From JAVJSU01 sp040219275 (GTDB taxonomy: Bacteria; Chloroflexota; Anaerolineae; Aggregatilineales; Phototrophicaceae): a stretch of DNA of 53,688 nt. The first letter of the stretch is position 1. Every line of letters starts with the position of its first letter. The stretch spans positions 1 to 53,688 of the forward strand of contig JAVJSU010000017.1 of NCBI GenBank assembly GCA_040219275.1, given 5' to 3'. This document shows, piece after piece, positions 51,144 to 53,688 of the stretch. The notes beneath the pieces were generated by a model, which saw only the letters and a list, made by a program, of their open reading frames with translations, did not search any database and was not told the DNA's origin. A program made the position numbers and the translations under genes.

Positions 51144-52385
51144 ATGACCTTATTTTATGTGAAGCGTCTTATTGCCCTAGCCACCCTCACGCTGATGCTT
51201 GCCGCCTGTGGTGGAGGGGACGATGGCGGTAGATTGCCCACGCAGGCAGTCGCCACCACGCCGATTGCCGATTTACCGATCAGTTCGTTCGGCAGTAGCA
51301 CCCGCCTACAAATCACCGCCGTGCCGGACGAGATCATCGCCGATGCGGACGCGGAATATCTGCTCCTGACGAACATCTATGACCGGAGCGCCCCGTCTGT
51401 CGTCAACCTTGAAGTGACGATTCAGATCGGCAACATAGAAGACACGGGCAACGGCTCCGGCTTTGTTTACGACACAGACGGGCATATCATCACCAACGCT
51501 CATGTCGTCAATGATGCGAACGAAATCTGGGTGACGTTTAACGATGGGCGCGTGGCACAGGCGGAAGTCGTCGGCGTTGATGTGTTTAGCGATCTGGCGG
51601 TCATCCGCGTGGATGTGCCTGCGGAGGAGCTTCGCCCCTTGCAATTGGCAGACTCTGACCTCGTGCGCGTCGGTCAGCGGGCGATTGCGATTGGCAACCC
51701 CTTCGGCTTGAGCAGTTCGATGACTGTCGGCATCGTCAGTGGGTTGGGGCGACAATTGCCCTCGGCGGAGTTGATTGACTCAACTGTGATTGCGGGCTAT
51801 AACAACCCGCGCATCATTCAGGTGGATACACAGATCAACCCCGGCAACAGTGGCGGTCCCTTGCTGGATTCTCATGGCGAGGTCATCGGCATCAACACCG
51901 CGATTCGCACCGGTTCGGGCGCGTTTGAAGGCGTGGGCTTTTCTGTGCCGTCAAACACGATCAATCGCGTCGTACCGGAATTGATTAGCGATGGTGAAGT
52001 GACCTATTCATGGATCGGCATTTCGTCCAGCAGTCAATTTGATGTGCCGGAATTAACCGAACCGCTCGATTTACCCGTGACGGCAGGCGTGTTGCTCAGT
52101 GCGGTTACGCCCGGTTCGCCCGCCGCTGATGCCGGATTACGTGGCGGGACGCGCATCACCAGCGTGCGCGGCTACGATGTGTGCTCCGGTGGTGATATTA
52201 TCGTGGCGGTGGATGGCATTTTCGTCCGCAACATGGATGAATTGGTCGCCTATCTGGTCGTCAATACCAAGCCAAACGATTCCGTTACGCTGGTCGTCGT
52301 CCGTGGGAGCAACACCTTCGAGACAGAAGTCACACTCCGCGCCCGCCCGACAGATGTGCCGAATACCGCCATCTGTTCCGGCTGA
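51144..52385 (+). CDS. HtrA/DegP-type serine protease lipoprotein with PDZ domain
   Basis: ATG 51144 gives a lipoprotein signal (MTLFYVKRLIALATLTLML, then AAC with Cys 22), so the enzyme is tethered outside the membrane. TTG 51129 is also in frame. The trypsin-like domain has H120 (TNAHVV), D150 (FSDLAVI) and S236 (NPGNSGGPLL). A C-terminal PDZ domain (about 310-400) starts VTAGVLLSAVTPGSPAADAG. Such S1C proteases degrade or refold damaged envelope proteins. A TATAAT at 51095-51100 may be its -10. The Cys-containing insert in the PDZ (YDVCSGGDIIV) is unusual. Confidence 0.93.
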   Translation: MTLFYVKRLIALATLTLMLAACGGGDDGGRLPTQAVATTPIADLPISSFGSSTRLQITAVPDEIIADADAEYLLLTNIYDRSAPSVVNLEVTIQIGNIEDTGNGSGFVYDTDGHIITNAHVVNDANEIWVTFNDGRVAQAEVVGVDVFSDLAVIRVDVPAEELRPLQLADSDLVRVGQRAIAIGNPFGLSSSMTVGIVSGLGRQLPSAELIDSTVIAGYNNPRIIQVDTQINPGNSGGPLLDSHGEVIGINTAIRTGSGAFEGVGFSVPSNTINRVVPELISDGEVTYSWIGISSSSQFDVPELTEPLDLPVTAGVLLSAVTPGSPAADAGLRGGTRITSVRGYDVCSGGDIIVAVDGIFVRNMDELVAYLVVNTKPNDSVTLVVVRGSNTFETEVTLRARPTDVPNTAICSG

Positions 52386-52387
52386 TA

Positions 52388-52466
52388 AATCACGAAAAGT
52401 TCGCCACAGAGGATGCAGAGAAAAACAGAAGATTTTACTTTGCGTCCCTGTGGCTTTATTGTGATT
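52388..52466. terminator. Long hairpin between convergent genes
   Basis: GCCACAG plus GGATGCAGAG (52403-52420, one bulged A) pair fully with CTTTGCGTCCCTGTGGC (52438-52454). Outer arms AATCAC/GTGATT extend the fold. It is found between the ends of the HtrA and oxidoreductase genes and can act as a terminator for both, but its CCACAGAG-type arms also resemble a dispersed repeat. Confidence 0.65.
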
Positions 52467-52479
52467 TTCGGTAAATTAT

Positions 52480-53457
52480 TTAACTCCGCATCACGGATGA
52501 TAACAGACGATCAATCACGCGCATATTCTCCACGCCATCTTGCGGATCAAAGCGTGGCGCACGGTCATTTAGGAGCGCATCGGCAAAATCTTCGACCATC
52601 AACTGATAGTGATTAGCGGGTGGAATGGTGATTTCTTCATAATCATCCCCATGCCAATAATCAATCGTGGTGGTTTGGTCGGCATCCGGCACAAAAGCAT
52701 CATTCACACGGATGCGCCCGTTTGTCCCGCGAATATCATACATATGGGCGCGATAGGTGCGTAAGCCACAATCAAAATGCCCCAAAACCCCGCCGGAAAA
52801 CGCAAGGATGCCCGTTAAACTTTCGTCCACGCCGCTTTCATCGCCCATGACAGCGATGGCTTCCACACGATAGGGTTCATGACCTGTCATGTGGCGCAAC
52901 ACATTGACGCAATAACAGCCCACATCCATCAATGATCCGCCCGCGAGCGATTTATTCAGGCGGACGTTCGCCTCGTTGCGTACCGTAAACGTAAATGCCG
53001 CGTTGATCGCCTTGATCTCGCCGATTGCGCCATCATCCACCATTTGCTTTACGCGTACCGTGCGCGGATGAAAGCGATACATGAACGCCTCCGCGAAGGT
53101 CACGCCTGCATCCGAAAAACGATCCACCATGCGCTGGGCTTCGTTGCCATCGCTGGCGAGCGGTTTTTCACACAGGGTCGGCTTGCCCGCATCGGCACAT
53201 TTCAGGCTCCATTCGGCGTGTTCGCTGTTCGGCGTGGGAATATATATTGCGTCAATGTTTGGATCAGCGATGAGTGCTTCGTAAGTGCCATAGGCGGTGG
53301 GGATGTCATTTGCCTGTGCGAAGTCTTGCGCCCGTGCGAGATCACGGCTGGCAACCGCGCTGACGATTCCGTTATTGGAGGCGTGAATTGCTGGAATGAC
53401 GCGGGATCGCCCGATATTTGCTGTACTGAGAATGCCCCATCGAATTTGCTCTGCCAT
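52480..53457 (-). CDS. Gfo/Idh/MocA family oxidoreductase
   Basis: 325 residues, NAD(P)-dependent oxidation/reduction of a sugar, inositol or similar. The Rossmann loop is WGILSTANIG (7-16), the EKP motif is at 97-99 (LCEKPL), and the C-terminal domain has GGSLMDVGCYCVNVLRHM with the usual Asp and, further on, YRVEAIAVMGD. GGGAGCGAG precedes the ATG. The substrate cannot be told. The downstream IS end begins 93 bases upstream of its start, so its promoter region may be altered by the insertion. Confidence 0.92.
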   Translation of the reverse strand: MAEQIRWGILSTANIGRSRVIPAIHASNNGIVSAVASRDLARAQDFAQANDIPTAYGTYEALIADPNIDAIYIPTPNSEHAEWSLKCADAGKPTLCEKPLASDGNEAQRMVDRFSDAGVTFAEAFMYRFHPRTVRVKQMVDDGAIGEIKAINAAFTFTVRNEANVRLNKSLAGGSLMDVGCYCVNVLRHMTGHEPYRVEAIAVMGDESGVDESLTGILAFSGGVLGHFDCGLRTYRAHMYDIRGTNGRIRVNDAFVPDADQTTTIDYWHGDDYEEITIPPANHYQLMVEDFADALLNDRAPRFDPQDGVENMRVIDRLLSSVMRS

Positions 53458-53550
53458 TTGCTCTCGCTCCCTATTCCGCTAAATTTATCGTTCGCTCTAA
53501 AAAAAGCATAACGCAAATGCAGGGCGACGCAAAGTAGACCGTTTATCACT

Positions 53551-53688
53551 CAGGGTAATCGCATCAAATTCGAGTGAGCAGTTGCAACAAGAATGAATTG
53601 TCCATTGCAGCGCGGAAACGTTTTTGCCTCAAACTGCTCTTGGTTTTATTCTGTTTGAGTAGATTCAGTGCAATGGTGCGGAGCACAG
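53551..53688 (-). mobile_element. 3' end of an ISAs1-type insertion sequence (right copy)
   Basis: Exact inverted copy of the left end. It starts with CAGGGTAATCGCATC, the terminal repeat, and runs off the contig. Base 53550 also matches the left copy. Confidence 0.75.
53564..53688 (-). pseudogene. ISAs1 family transposase, C-terminal fragment (contig edge)
   Basis: Minus-strand frame open from the contig edge to the stop at 53566-53564. It encodes the same last residues as the left fragment. Partial because the window ends here. Confidence 0.68.

Noticed and set aside
1..53688. Circular element (plasmid or phage) suggested by matching ends
   Set aside because: The end repeats are inverted, not direct, and no replication, partition or phage genes are present.

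Overview
The window looks like a piece of a mid-GC, free-living bacterial chromosome. It is most likely from a Chloroflexota lineage, Anaerolineae-like. This is an inference from gene style: secreted beta-propellers rich in SPDG motifs, lipoproteins and exoproteins with long Thr/Pro/Glu-rich linkers, a toast-rack lipoprotein, and a DUF348/G5/3D cell-wall protein. No ribosomal gene is present to fix the taxonomy. Both ends are the same 139-bp sequence in inverted orientation, which encodes the C-terminus and terminal repeat of an ISAs1-type transposase. The contig therefore stops inside two copies of one insertion sequence.

Layout: 1-720 is an IS end followed by a SEC-C protein gene apparently cut by it. 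722-2850 is a PAP2 phosphatase plus channel-like membrane protein pair. 2985-9880 holds a DUF6285 protein, a secreted SH3b protein, two beta-propeller proteins and an EamA exporter. 9947-15324 holds an adenylate-forming ligase, a trypsin-fold peptidase with a proline-rich insert, and a PucR regulator coupled to a membrane protein. 15548-18639 holds tRNA-Ala(GGC), small proteins, the 3D-domain wall protein and a lone CheY-like receiver. 18956-21875 is a merR/aldo-keto reductase operon with a diagnostic MerR promoter, divergent from a toast-rack lipoprotein. 22110-28187 holds a GAF histidine kinase, two genes enclosed by inverted repeats (a membrane protein and an alkaline-phosphatase-superfamily enzyme), and an HTH-dprA operon. 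28420-30424 holds a hydrolase, a DHFR-like reductase and an AraC regulator.

The centrepiece is 30701-42858. A 3603-residue exported subtilase carries a beta-helix region and twelve C-terminal jelly-roll-like repeats. It is followed by a lipoprotein with the same kind of linker. The right third holds an SDR protein, an FmdB-like protein without zinc cysteines, a CDP-alcohol phosphatidyltransferase, a PadR/membrane-protein operon, a DnaJ-type co-chaperone, an HtrA-type lipoprotein protease and a Gfo/Idh/MocA oxidoreductase.

Intergenic DNA carries several repeat families: two multi-hairpin elements (about 11.3 and 18.7 kb), a pair of inverted ~140-bp elements flanking two genes (23.4/26.6 kb), a purine/pyrimidine-rich pair (6.4/49.2 kb), and short CAGT-anchored heptad or octad arrays at four gene boundaries. 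No CRISPR array, rRNA, prophage or replication origin was seen.
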